Source of the DNA: SB21 sp964415295
GTDB taxonomy: Bacteria; CLD3; SB21
Assembly: GCA_964415295.1 (NCBI GenBank)
Contig: CAYPYN010000010.1
Span: forward strand, 47,215 to 111,214
Direction: 5' to 3'
DNA length: 64,000 nt
Under the pieces are notes generated by a model. It was not told the origin of the DNA. It ran no database searches and saw nothing but the letters and a program-made list of their open reading frames with translations. Below are positions 19,842 through 28,425 of this stretch, piece after piece (position 1 is the first letter of the stretch; every line of letters begins with the position of its first letter). A program made the translations under genes and the position numbers.

Positions 19842-22358
19842 CTAAACCTTGGGCGCCTGTTCTTTTTTTCTGAGAGCAATGGCAGTTCCTACAACCATCA
19901 TAATCATAACGGAATAAAACGAAGCGGTAGTAGTCCAAATACCTAATTTATATTCCTTGGGTTCAAAGAGGAATTCCACGGTGTGTTCTCCGGGCGGTAC
20001 GACGATAGAACGTAAGACATAATTGGTTTTGTAAATCTCCGTCTCTTTACCGTCAATATATGCCTTCCAGCCGTGCGGATAATAGGTTTCACTCAAAACG
20101 AGAAGTGAGGTTTTGTCGGCAAAGGCCTTCATAGCGATCCGATCCGACCTGTATTCGGTGATACTTACAGCAGCGGAATCGTGAGCTTCCGGTGCCGCGG
20201 AAGGTACTTTCTCCAGAATAGCCGTCTTGCTTGCATTGAATGTGTCCGAATTGAGAAGCTCAAAGATCTTTGGTTTCTCTGATACAACCATGTAATTCTT
20301 TACGAAATATGCTCTCTCAAGCCGGTTCTTGTTCTCATAGATCAGGGTCTTGTTTGGTTCATCCAGTTTCACCAGAAAAAATCCTCTCCCCTGGGGTAAT
20401 TGACCATTAGCGATCAGGTATTTCACATTCAGCATATTGACAATGTTCATATTGATCGGAAACTGCGGGTCGTTTCCCATATACAAGGCAAAGTCGATGA
20501 TATCCTGATAGATCCGCATCTTAGCCGGGCTATAACCCCCGATATTCTGCAAGCCAAAATAGATCCAGGACGGAGATCCGGATTGTGCGTGTTCCAGTAG
20601 AGAAAAGATACGAAAATTAGTTGTGTCCGATTTAAGAAACCGTACCGTCTCCGTTTCCTGAAATTCGTACGTCATGCCGGCTCTCGCTTGTGGCCTCAGA
20701 ATTTTCTTATTCAGACTGATCGTGTCGAAGACCAGTACTGCCAATAGGAGCGGCAGAACCACAGACGACGGCAAGGTTCGGCGGATATGAAAATAAATCA
20801 GGGCCAAAATGATCTCGGCCATAATCAGGAATTTCACGATCCCGCCGCTCAGAAGCTCAAAGCGGATCTGTTTGAGCTGTGCTATTTGCTGCGCATTGTA
20901 CCTCTTGGCATCGTCATCTCCCATTAGGGAAAAAGTATTCATGAACCCGCTTTTGAAAAGCACAAAAACAACCAAAACGGCGCCCAGGATTCCCATCGCA
21001 TAAAGGATCGGCCTCTCGAGAGTACGTCTCTTTTCCCGTTCCTCATCCGTTGGATTAAAGATATAATCCAGTCCGTAGCAAGCCAGCAATGACACGGCAA
21101 AAGCAAATATGGACAAGATCATGGAGGGAACGCGGAATTTACTGAAAAAAGGCAAAATGCTCAGCATGAGCTGGAAAAAGGGTTCGAAAAAACGACCAAA
21201 AGAAATCAACAACGCCAAGACGGCTGTTACAAGCAGGAATCGCGTCATGAGGTTTCTACGATAGATGACTCCGAAGACGGCTGCGATCATCGGCAGCAGG
21301 CCAAAATAGAAGGCGGAAGAAGTAAACGTCATCCATCCCCAATAATATGGGCTCTCAAGGCCAAAAAACGTTGGGATAAAGAATGTAATAAACTCCATCG
21401 GATGAAACGACCACATGGTGATGTAATCAAAAGTCATTCCGCTGCCGGCAGCCATGGATGTGGCCTCGCTGATGGCCGGCGGTACGGCACGCATGGTCAC
21501 GTCGGAATAAACATACAGGGAAAAGTAATTGACCGCGCCAAAGGCTAGCCCGACCAACATAGCGGCGGCAAGACCGGAACCGTTTTTCAGAAGATCGGCT
21601 TTACCCGTCTTATACTGCTCCGCAATAAGGAAAATGAAATAGATGCCTAACATGAGAAAGGCATAATAAATGATCTGCGTATGTCCGGGATCGAGAAAAA
21701 AGGTGCCCATAATGAATCCCATTAATGACCAATTGAGCAGATTACGTTGCTTAAAAAACCGCAAGACGCTCCATAAGACCAGCGGAATGTAGGCGATGGT
21801 CTTGACCTTTCCTCCGTGCCCGGCCGCCACCGACGCCACAAAAAAGTTACAGAACATATATGAAACAGCGGCCATAAGCGATATCATCGGACCAAAACCC
21901 ATTTGCCTTGCCAGGAGGTACATGAAGAGGCCGGCAAAAAAGAAAACCGCTATTTCCCACGAGTTATCGCGATTTAGGAACGCCGCATTGACCGCCCAAT
22001 TCACATATGTCATCGGATTGAAATACGACTGATACTTGTAAATAGGTATATTGGACGGATCGCTGTACATCCCGCTGGCAAAATTGGGCATGCCTGAGAA
22101 CATGTACGGAAACCATAACGGCATTGTACCTTCTTTTTCAGTCAATGCCTGTGCGGCTCGCGTAGTGCTGATGCTGGCGGAGATGTCGCCCCCGGTCGTG
22201 AAGACTTTATTATGGAGTACATAGTCGCTGAACAGAAAAAACACCAATCCATAGAGCAAAAGCACGGCAAGCGCATCCTTTTGCCAAATCTTCAGTGAGG
22301 ATACCGCGGAAGACGGCTTATTTTTTTCGATTCCTTTTTTAATAGCAGGTTTGGCCAT
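19842..22358 (-). CDS. YfhO family multi-pass membrane protein (putative GT-C glycosyltransferase)
   Basis: From the ATG at 22358 the protein has 838 residues; the frame is open to 22442, but the first 28 codons lack membrane character. About 12-14 hydrophobic helices are followed by a C-terminal extracytoplasmic domain with SETYYPHGWKAYIDGKE and VPPGEHTVEFLFEP, typical of YfhO-type proteins. YfhO in Firmicutes glycosylates lipoteichoic acid; in FCB bacteria the family is common and uncharacterised, and polymer glycosylation is a guess. It is the first gene of the apparent yfhO-acylase-ispF unit and is divergent from ygfZ. Confidence 0.85.
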   Translation of the reverse strand: MAKPAIKKGIEKNKPSSAVSSLKIWQKDALAVLLLYGLVFFLFSDYVLHNKVFTTGGDISASISTTRAAQALTEKEGTMPLWFPYMFSGMPNFASGMYSDPSNIPIYKYQSYFNPMTYVNWAVNAAFLNRDNSWEIAVFFFAGLFMYLLARQMGFGPMISLMAAVSYMFCNFFVASVAAGHGGKVKTIAYIPLVLWSVLRFFKQRNLLNWSLMGFIMGTFFLDPGHTQIIYYAFLMLGIYFIFLIAEQYKTGKADLLKNGSGLAAAMLVGLAFGAVNYFSLYVYSDVTMRAVPPAISEATSMAAGSGMTFDYITMWSFHPMEFITFFIPTFFGLESPYYWGWMTFTSSAFYFGLLPMIAAVFGVIYRRNLMTRFLLVTAVLALLISFGRFFEPFFQLMLSILPFFSKFRVPSMILSIFAFAVSLLACYGLDYIFNPTDEEREKRRTLERPILYAMGILGAVLVVFVLFKSGFMNTFSLMGDDDAKRYNAQQIAQLKQIRFELLSGGIVKFLIMAEIILALIYFHIRRTLPSSVVLPLLLAVLVFDTISLNKKILRPQARAGMTYEFQETETVRFLKSDTTNFRIFSLLEHAQSGSPSWIYFGLQNIGGYSPAKMRIYQDIIDFALYMGNDPQFPINMNIVNMLNVKYLIANGQLPQGRGFFLVKLDEPNKTLIYENKNRLERAYFVKNYMVVSEKPKIFELLNSDTFNASKTAILEKVPSAAPEAHDSAAVSITEYRSDRIAMKAFADKTSLLVLSETYYPHGWKAYIDGKETEIYKTNYVLRSIVVPPGEHTVEFLFEPKEYKLGIWTTTASFYSVMIMMVVGTAIALRKKEQAPKV

Positions 22359-22499
22359 AGTATTTTGAATGGAATTTGTTGGATGATTCGCAAAAAAAGT
22401 AAACAAAAAATCACTGAATATCAAAATGTATTTTCCCGGCAAACTTGAAGATGTTGTTCATCGGTCGTATATTCCTGAAAAAATCCAATTCTAAAAGCC

Positions 22500-23546
22500 A
22501 TGTTCAAACGAACGCCTTTTTTCAATTTCCACAACAGCGCCGGTGCTACTTTCCGCAGTTATGAAGAATTTCAGTATGAATTACCGGAGCATTTTGGTTC
22601 GGTACGCCGGGAAAACGAAGCCCTGATGCATGATGCTGTTTGTATTGATTTTTCGTTCCATGGTTGTCTACGATTGAGCGGCCGGCATGCTCTGGATTTC
22701 CTGAACCGGATGTCCACCAACGATCTCAAGAATCTACAGCAGAATGAGTGCCTTCAAACGGTATTGACTACCGATAAAGGCCGCATCGTCGATCTTATAA
22801 GTGTCTATCGCTCCGACAATGATCTTGTCGTATCAACCTCGCCCCAAAATGAAGATACGATCCTGCGTTGGTTCGATAAATATATCATTATGGATGACGT
22901 AAGAATGGAGATTGCGACCGACCATACGGCGCAACTCGTAGTCGTCGGTCCTCGAAGTTCCCAAATCGTCCGCGACCTGATCAAGACTGACCCGCCGGAA
23001 AATAACAGGTCATTGAATTCTGAATTCCAGGGCCATCCCCTTCTTATTGGAACATCCTTTCAAATAGAGAACGGATTTATTCTTATCACCGACCTCCATG
23101 GGGGTGAATCGCTGCTTGAGTGGTTCCGCTCAAAAAACATCTTATCGTGCGGAATGGAAGTATACCACAGCGCCCGCATTGCACAAAGAAAGCCAATTTT
23201 GAGACGAGAATTGTCAGAAAAATATAATCCGCTTGAGGCCGGACTGTCGCATGCCGTCAGTTTCACCAAAGGATGCTACATAGGACAAGAAGTCGTCGCA
23301 CGCTTGGACAGTTATCAAAAAGTCCAGAGGCATCTGGTCCTCATCAGGACATCCGATCAGGTATCAACGGACTGTAAAATAAAGAAAAATAATTCGGAAG
23401 CCGGATCGGTCACCAGTTCGTGTTACTCTGAGAATCTTGGACAATTTATTTCATTAGGCTATGTAAAAACGGAATTTACATCGAGTTCCGGGCCATGGAC
23501 CATCGATTGCGACGATCGGGTGATTCAGGCAGAAATTTACCCGTAA
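22500..23546 (+). CDS. ygfZ: YgfZ/GcvT-like folate-binding iron-sulfur cluster repair protein
   Basis: A cytosolic tetrahydrofolate-binding protein that helps maintain iron-sulfur enzymes and tRNA modification. The 348 residues start with a GcvT-like fold (VCIDFSFHGCLRLSGRHALD then FLNRMSTNDL) and carry the diagnostic YgfZ motif KGCYIGQEVVARL with the conserved Cys (about 259). A short beta-barrel follows. Compared with GcvT the protein is about the same length but has the CYxGQE motif, which separates the two. It stands alone, divergent from yfhO; the HU-family gene downstream has its own promoter. Confidence 0.9.
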   Translation: MFKRTPFFNFHNSAGATFRSYEEFQYELPEHFGSVRRENEALMHDAVCIDFSFHGCLRLSGRHALDFLNRMSTNDLKNLQQNECLQTVLTTDKGRIVDLISVYRSDNDLVVSTSPQNEDTILRWFDKYIIMDDVRMEIATDHTAQLVVVGPRSSQIVRDLIKTDPPENNRSLNSEFQGHPLLIGTSFQIENGFILITDLHGGESLLEWFRSKNILSCGMEVYHSARIAQRKPILRRELSEKYNPLEAGLSHAVSFTKGCYIGQEVVARLDSYQKVQRHLVLIRTSDQVSTDCKIKKNNSEAGSVTSSCYSENLGQFISLGYVKTEFTSSSGPWTIDCDDRVIQAEIYP

Positions 23547-23559
23547 ATTCAAAAATAAC

Positions 23560-23588
23560 TTGACAATGAGGATTAAATTTTTTATTAT
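23560..23588 (+). promoter_or_regulatory. Strong sigma70-type promoter of the HU-family gene
   Basis: A perfect TTGACA (23560-23565), exactly 17 bases, then TATTAT (23583-23588). A start at about 23595 would leave a leader of some 25 bases before the ATG at 23621, with AGGAG at 23606-23610. Confidence 0.75.
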
Positions 23589-23620
23589 TCAGAGGTTAGC
23601 AGACTAGGAGATTACATCAA

Positions 23621-23932
23621 ATGAAAACAATGACTAAGAAAGACGTGTCAAAGCGCGTCGCCGACAAAATGAACGAGAAGGTTCATAACGTTGAAAATAT
23701 TGTAGATATCGTTTTTGAATCAATTAGAGAAATTCTGTCGGAAGCTGATCCGGATGTACGTATCGAAATCCGTGATTTTGGCGTTTTCGAAGTCAAAACT
23801 ACAAAAGCAAAACCAAAAGCCAGAAATCCCAAAACCGGCGAAATCATCTACGTTCCGCCCCGTCGCAAGACACACTTCAAACCGGGCAAACTTCTGAAAG
23901 AAGTGCTCAAACAACCTTTGAAAAGCAACTGA
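23621..23932 (+). CDS. HU/IHF family DNA-binding protein
   Basis: A 103-residue histone-like protein that bends DNA. Seen are the N-terminal helices (MTKKDVSKRVADKMN), the IRDFGVFEVK strand, and the DNA-binding arm KPKARNPKTGE with the Pro used to intercalate, then RRKTHFKPGKLL. This last motif is as in IHF and HU subunits of FCB bacteria. The ATG at 23621 has AGGAG at 23606-23610; a second ATG at codon 4 also gives a plausible N-terminus. The gene is monocistronic: strong promoter ahead, intrinsic terminator behind. HU versus IHF cannot be decided from sequence alone. Confidence 0.92.
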   Translation: MKTMTKKDVSKRVADKMNEKVHNVENIVDIVFESIREILSEADPDVRIEIRDFGVFEVKTTKAKPKARNPKTGEIIYVPPRRKTHFKPGKLLKEVLKQPLKSN

Positions 23933-23958
23933 TTATCTTGAATCAGATAAAATATATT

Positions 23959-23989
23959 AAAAGCCATGACAAGCGGTCATGGCTTTTTG
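23959..23989 (+). terminator. Intrinsic terminator of the HU-family gene
   Basis: A perfect stem AGCCATGAC (23962-23970) / GTCATGGCT (23976-23984), five-base loop, A-tract before and T-tract after. It ends only seven bases before the ruvX start. Confidence 0.88.
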
Positions 23990-23996
23990 CATTTTT

Positions 23997-24428
23997 ATGA
24001 ATTCCGGACGAATATTAGCGATAGATTACGGAGAAAGAAGAATCGGATTAGCTGTTTCCGATCCCATGCGGATTATCGCTTCCGGGTTGGATACCCTGGA
24101 GGTGCGAAGCGATGCCGAAGCTATTCAGCGCATCAAATCCGTGATCGACGAGCAGGAACCTTCCCTCATCGTCGTTGGATATCCGTTGGACAAGAGCGGG
24201 CTTGAAGGACCTAAAGCTCAAAAAGTCCGAATGCTGACCGAGAAACTGAAAACACTTATCAACATTCCTGTGACATTGTGGGATGAGAGGATGTCCACGG
24301 TGAGCGCTCAGAAAATGCTGATTGAAACTGAAACAAAGAAAAAACGGCGCAGCAAGAACAAGATCGACGAATTAGCGGCCGTGGTCATCCTGCGTCACTT
24401 CATGGATTCAAATCCTACTTCACGGTAA
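23997..24428 (+). CDS. ruvX: RuvX/YqgF Holliday junction resolvase-like RNase H fold protein
   Basis: Putative Holliday junction resolvase and rRNA-processing RNase H-fold protein. From the ATG at 23997 there are 143 residues with the N-terminal catalytic strand ILAIDYGERRIGLAVSD, VVGYPLDKSG, the WDERMSTVSA motif, and the C-terminal KIDELAAVVIL with its acidic residue. The frame also opens at 23979 in the terminator stem; the later ATG fits the family's usual N-terminus. There is no Shine-Dalgarno between the terminator and this ATG. The 3' end overlaps the convergent yqeY by nine bases. Confidence 0.92.
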   Translation: MNSGRILAIDYGERRIGLAVSDPMRIIASGLDTLEVRSDAEAIQRIKSVIDEQEPSLIVVGYPLDKSGLEGPKAQKVRMLTEKLKTLINIPVTLWDERMSTVSAQKMLIETETKKKRRSKNKIDELAAVVILRHFMDSNPTSR

Positions 24429-24872
24429 TTTACTTTTTACTATCTCCTGTATCTTTTTTCCGTCCGCCTGTCCTTTGACTTTAGGCATGACGGCCGACAT
24501 GACTTTTCCCATATCCTTTGCCGATTGCGCATTGATCTCCTTGATCGTGGCTTCGATGATCGCCACAAGCTCTTCCTCACTCAATGGTTTGGGCAAATAC
24601 TCGGAGATAATGGCCAATTCGTTCTTTTCCTGTTCCGCCAGATCATTTCGGCCGCCTTTCTCGAAAAGCTCTATGGCTTCTTTGCGTCGCTTGGCTTCGG
24701 CCAGAAGAAACGAAATACCATCGTCCGGTGTAAAAGCGTTCCCCTTTTCAATCACCACTTTCTGCAAACTGGCTTTCATCATCCGGATCGTATCCAACCG
24801 CATCTTATCACCGCTCTTCATCGCGTTCTTCAGATCCTGATTGAGCTTATCGATCATATCGTTTTGTACCAT
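24420..24872 (-). CDS. yqeY: GatB/YqeY domain protein
   Basis: A 150-residue protein of the YqeY family, which shares the C-terminal tail domain of the amidotransferase subunit GatB and is thought to bind tRNA or act in translation. Visible hallmarks: helical N-terminus with DLKNAMKSGDKMRLDTIRMMKASLQ, then LLAEAKRRKEAIELFEKGGR, YLPKPLSEEEL, and the C-terminal MGKVMSAVMPKVKGQADGK. AAGGA eight bases before the ATG supports the 24872 start over a later ATG five codons on. It follows the big sensor kinase by 38 bases, on the same strand. Confidence 0.93.
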   Translation of the reverse strand: MVQNDMIDKLNQDLKNAMKSGDKMRLDTIRMMKASLQKVVIEKGNAFTPDDGISFLLAEAKRRKEAIELFEKGGRNDLAEQEKNELAIISEYLPKPLSEEELVAIIEATIKEINAQSAKDMGKVMSAVMPKVKGQADGKKIQEIVKSKLP

Positions 24873-24910
24873 AATGTAATTCCTTTGTATTTAAGGTATT
24901 ATGCTCTTGC

Positions 24911-27900
24911 TTAGGAAGGGATCTCATGGGGCTTGAAAGGAAGGGAAAATGTGAATTCGGTCCACTGGCCTTCCTGACTTTCATAACTGATGTACCCATG
25001 ATGCTTTTCAATAATGCTGTAGCTGATGGACAGACCCAGGCCCGTACCTTGTCCTACCGGTTTCGTTGTATAAAACGGATCGAATACTCTGGCTTTGACG
25101 TGGGATGCGATGCCTTGGCCGTTATCGCGAATTTTTACCAGCACACCGCCCTTTTCGGTATTGACGGTTGAGATATCTATCCGACCCGGAATTTCTGATG
25201 CTGCATGACCGCTGTATCTGGATTCAATGGCTTGCGCCGCATTGATAAGAATATTCAATATGACCTGATTGATCTGATTGATGTAACAATAGACGACATT
25301 GGTGGCCTTGTAATCCTTATTGATCTTCAGCACATGTTTAAACTGGTTCATGAACAATTTAACGGTCGTATCGATCGATTCGTTAATATTTACTTCATTC
25401 AGCTCGACCTCATCCAGACGCGAAAAATTGCGCAGATCGAGAACGATATGACGAATACGCTCGGCGGCGTTCTTGATGCTGTTCATCAATGTGTCCAGAT
25501 CTGAAATGACAAAATCGTAATCGATCTGTTTCTTGTATTCGTTTACCCGCTTGAGAAATTCCAAACTGTGATTGTATTCATTCTCATACTTGTCGATGAT
25601 CTTTCGAAGCACGTTCACGTAATCTTCTACATACAGCACGTTCCCGGCAAGAACCGAAGTCGGATTATTGATCTCGTGCGCTACACCGGCAACCAGTTGA
25701 CCCAGGGCGGCCATTTTTTCCGATTGAACCAGCTGCGTCTGTGTCTGTTTCAATTTGTCGAGTATTTGCTCTAATTCATCCTTCTGGCTCACGATCTCGG
25801 CCGTTCGCTTCTGAACTTCCGACTCCAGGTATTCGTTTCGTTTCTTCATCCGGCTCAGCTTGAAATTGACACGAATACGGTAGCCTTTGTAGGCGCCGTA
25901 TCCAACAAAGGCGATGACCATAAATATGAACAAAGGATGCTGCCAGAGAGGAACAGGAACCGTAAAAGCGAATTCCGCAACCTTGTTGCTGGGAATATTC
26001 TCGCTGTTGCGCATTTTGACCTTAAAAGTGTAATGCCCGGGCCTGAGATTCGTATAACGTACTTCGGTCTTTCTGGTTGGAGTCGACCAGTTCTTGTCAA
26101 AGCCTTCCAGCATGTACTCGTATGAATTGTCCTTTTCATTCAAAAAAGAAAGGCCGGCAAACTGAAAAACGACGTATTTGTTTTCAAGGTCGGACGTCAT
26201 TTCCTTGGCATCGGAATCGAAATTATTGATTCTCAACACTGTATCGTTGGTCAGGACACGTTCGATATAAACGCTGGGATTGATCGATGTGTGACGAATA
26301 GAGTCCTCCGAATACCGGGTCAAACCTCCGAAATGCGCGATCCACACGTTATGGCCAGCATCGATATAAAAACTGTTATTGGTCGTTGGATCATCCACCC
26401 GGAGACCGCGGTTCTTATTGAGCAGTTTGGTCTGCTCGGGAGGTGTTTTGTGATGGTCAAATCTTCCGTAACCTTTACTCCCTACCCACAATTGATCAGA
26501 TTTGGCATCGTATTCGATGACCGGCACAATGTTATCCGCAAGTCCGAGGTTTTTTGCCTTGAACGGAGTGAACTTTGACCCGTCAAATTTGACAAAGCCC
26601 AGATCGGTGCCAATCCAATATACGCCATCCCCGTCTTGCGTAATAACATTGACCGTATTATCCTGAAGGCCTTCGTTCACGGTCCAAACCTTAAAACGGA
26701 GAGAATCGTGTTTTTCCTTGTTCTCAACCCTAGCCAATCCGCCGTTGATCCCGAGCCATACCTGGTCATTCTTATCGACAAATACACACCAGACCTGATT
26801 ACCGGGTAAACCGTTCTTTTTATCGTAGAAATTCGTTTGTTTGCCGTCATAGACGATCAATCCGTTCAGGGTTCCGAACCACATCGTGGAATGATTGTCG
26901 GTTGCAATGTCCAGTACCGGTGACCCGGAACGATCATAAATATCTTTGCGGGGTCTTGCATAATTATTAGCATATTCAAAGATCCCTTTGTCCGTACCGA
27001 CCCACAAAGTGCCCTTTTGGTCAAATTTCAATGACCATACGGTATTGCCGGCCGCGATCCATTTGTCGGAAATCGAGACAAGGTTGTTCCCGTCGTATTT
27101 ATCCACGCCATTATCTGTGCCGATCAAAATATTTCCAAACCGATCTCCTGTGACCGCATTTGCCACATTGGCCGAAAGTCCTTCCCGCATCGTGAAATTG
27201 AAAATATTCTGATACGGTATCTTGAAACATCCGCCGCCGTCGGTTCCGACCCAAACAGTACCTTCAATATCGACAGTAATGGCATGGCAGCTGTTACTGG
27301 AGATATTCTCATCGGCAATATACCAGTTAAATTTTCCATCCTTCCATTTGTAAATACCATCGTCTGTCGCTATCCAAAGCGCGGAATCATGGTCCATGGC
27401 CATATCACGGATATTTGAGTTAACCAATCCTTCCGTGCCGGACAAACGTTCTATAAACGGCGAAAATTCGCGGCCGTTGGACGCCGCAAAACGTCGATAA
27501 TCAAAAACGATCAGTCCGTTGGCCGATCCGATCAGCAGATGCCCGCTTTTATCCTCTTCGATATCCGTAAATCCCTTCGCGTCACTCAGTTCAAAGATCC
27601 GGCCGCTGTCATCGTATTTTCCGTTTCGATAAGGCAAGAGAATGAAGCGATCCTTTCCTGAGAACCACAGATTGCCATCGTGATCCACAAACGCGTTACG
27701 ATAATCGTCAGGAGGCGCCCCCATTTTTTCATTAGCAGAAAAAAACTTCAAACCATCAAAATATGTGATGCCTCCATAGCTCGACAGGAACCAATATCTT
27801 CCGTTTCGGTCTTTAACCATTTCATAAATCGTTCCTGCTCCAAGCCCGTCACGGCTGGTATAGTTAAAAAATGTGTACCCGTCGAATACGGAAACCCCGT

Positions 27901-28210
27901 CTTCCGTACATATCCACAGTTTCCCGTTATCATCCTGAAACACGCTACGAACAACATTGCTGATCAATCCGTCGTCTTTGGTGTACGTGGTAAAATCAAT
28001 ACCGTTGTATCTTGACACGCCGCCCGCCGTAGCAAACCACATATACCCATACCGGTCCTGGTAAATATCCCAGACCTGTGCGTGAGGAAATCCTTCGTTG
28101 ATCGTATAATACTTAAAATAGAGCTGCTGGGAATGGACCGTAGCCATGCATAAGAACGGGAATATGAGGAAGGAACGAAGACGGGAAATAGCATGCCATC
28201 CTGCGGCCAT
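24911..28210 (-). CDS. Reg_prop/Y_Y_Y sensor histidine kinase
   Basis: A large one-pass sensor kinase of 1099 residues from the ATG at 28210 (the frame opens at 28264). A signal peptide (ending TVHSQ) is followed by about 14 Reg_prop beta-propeller repeats with recurring WxATxxGVxRYNG and DGLxxNxV patterns up to about residue 680, a Y_Y_Y domain (around 690-760, with YEYMLEGFD), one membrane helix, a coiled coil of about 45 residues, HisKA with the phosphorylated His about 845 in GVAHEINNP, and a HATPase_c domain with DNGQGI and GTGLGLSI. Unlike the related hybrid kinases of Bacteroides, there is no receiver or AraC output domain, so a separate response regulator must exist; none is next door. 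The ligand is unknown, perhaps a polysaccharide product. Confidence 0.92.
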   Translation of the reverse strand: MAAGWHAISRLRSFLIFPFLCMATVHSQQLYFKYYTINEGFPHAQVWDIYQDRYGYMWFATAGGVSRYNGIDFTTYTKDDGLISNVVRSVFQDDNGKLWICTEDGVSVFDGYTFFNYTSRDGLGAGTIYEMVKDRNGRYWFLSSYGGITYFDGLKFFSANEKMGAPPDDYRNAFVDHDGNLWFSGKDRFILLPYRNGKYDDSGRIFELSDAKGFTDIEEDKSGHLLIGSANGLIVFDYRRFAASNGREFSPFIERLSGTEGLVNSNIRDMAMDHDSALWIATDDGIYKWKDGKFNWYIADENISSNSCHAITVDIEGTVWVGTDGGGCFKIPYQNIFNFTMREGLSANVANAVTGDRFGNILIGTDNGVDKYDGNNLVSISDKWIAAGNTVWSLKFDQKGTLWVGTDKGIFEYANNYARPRKDIYDRSGSPVLDIATDNHSTMWFGTLNGLIVYDGKQTNFYDKKNGLPGNQVWCVFVDKNDQVWLGINGGLARVENKEKHDSLRFKVWTVNEGLQDNTVNVITQDGDGVYWIGTDLGFVKFDGSKFTPFKAKNLGLADNIVPVIEYDAKSDQLWVGSKGYGRFDHHKTPPEQTKLLNKNRGLRVDDPTTNNSFYIDAGHNVWIAHFGGLTRYSEDSIRHTSINPSVYIERVLTNDTVLRINNFDSDAKEMTSDLENKYVVFQFAGLSFLNEKDNSYEYMLEGFDKNWSTPTRKTEVRYTNLRPGHYTFKVKMRNSENIPSNKVAEFAFTVPVPLWQHPLFIFMVIAFVGYGAYKGYRIRVNFKLSRMKKRNEYLESEVQKRTAEIVSQKDELEQILDKLKQTQTQLVQSEKMAALGQLVAGVAHEINNPTSVLAGNVLYVEDYVNVLRKIIDKYENEYNHSLEFLKRVNEYKKQIDYDFVISDLDTLMNSIKNAAERIRHIVLDLRNFSRLDEVELNEVNINESIDTTVKLFMNQFKHVLKINKDYKATNVVYCYINQINQVILNILINAAQAIESRYSGHAASEIPGRIDISTVNTEKGGVLVKIRDNGQGIASHVKARVFDPFYTTKPVGQGTGLGLSISYSIIEKHHGYISYESQEGQWTEFTFSLPFKPHEIPS

Positions 28211-28425
28211 GTTCCGAAAAAGCCCGGTAAAAAAAATATTTTTAGTTTTTATGGATGAAAACAAAGCTGTAACAGGAAGATGTTTTTCGTTAATGACGTG
28301 ACTGTAAAACGTTTTTAAATATAAATTTTTGCCCGTCTAAATGCAAAGAAAACCTTGTTGAATATCTCGTTAAAAAAGAGTACATATTCATCGATCTTTT
28401 TAAACCTAAACTTCAGAGGCTTATC

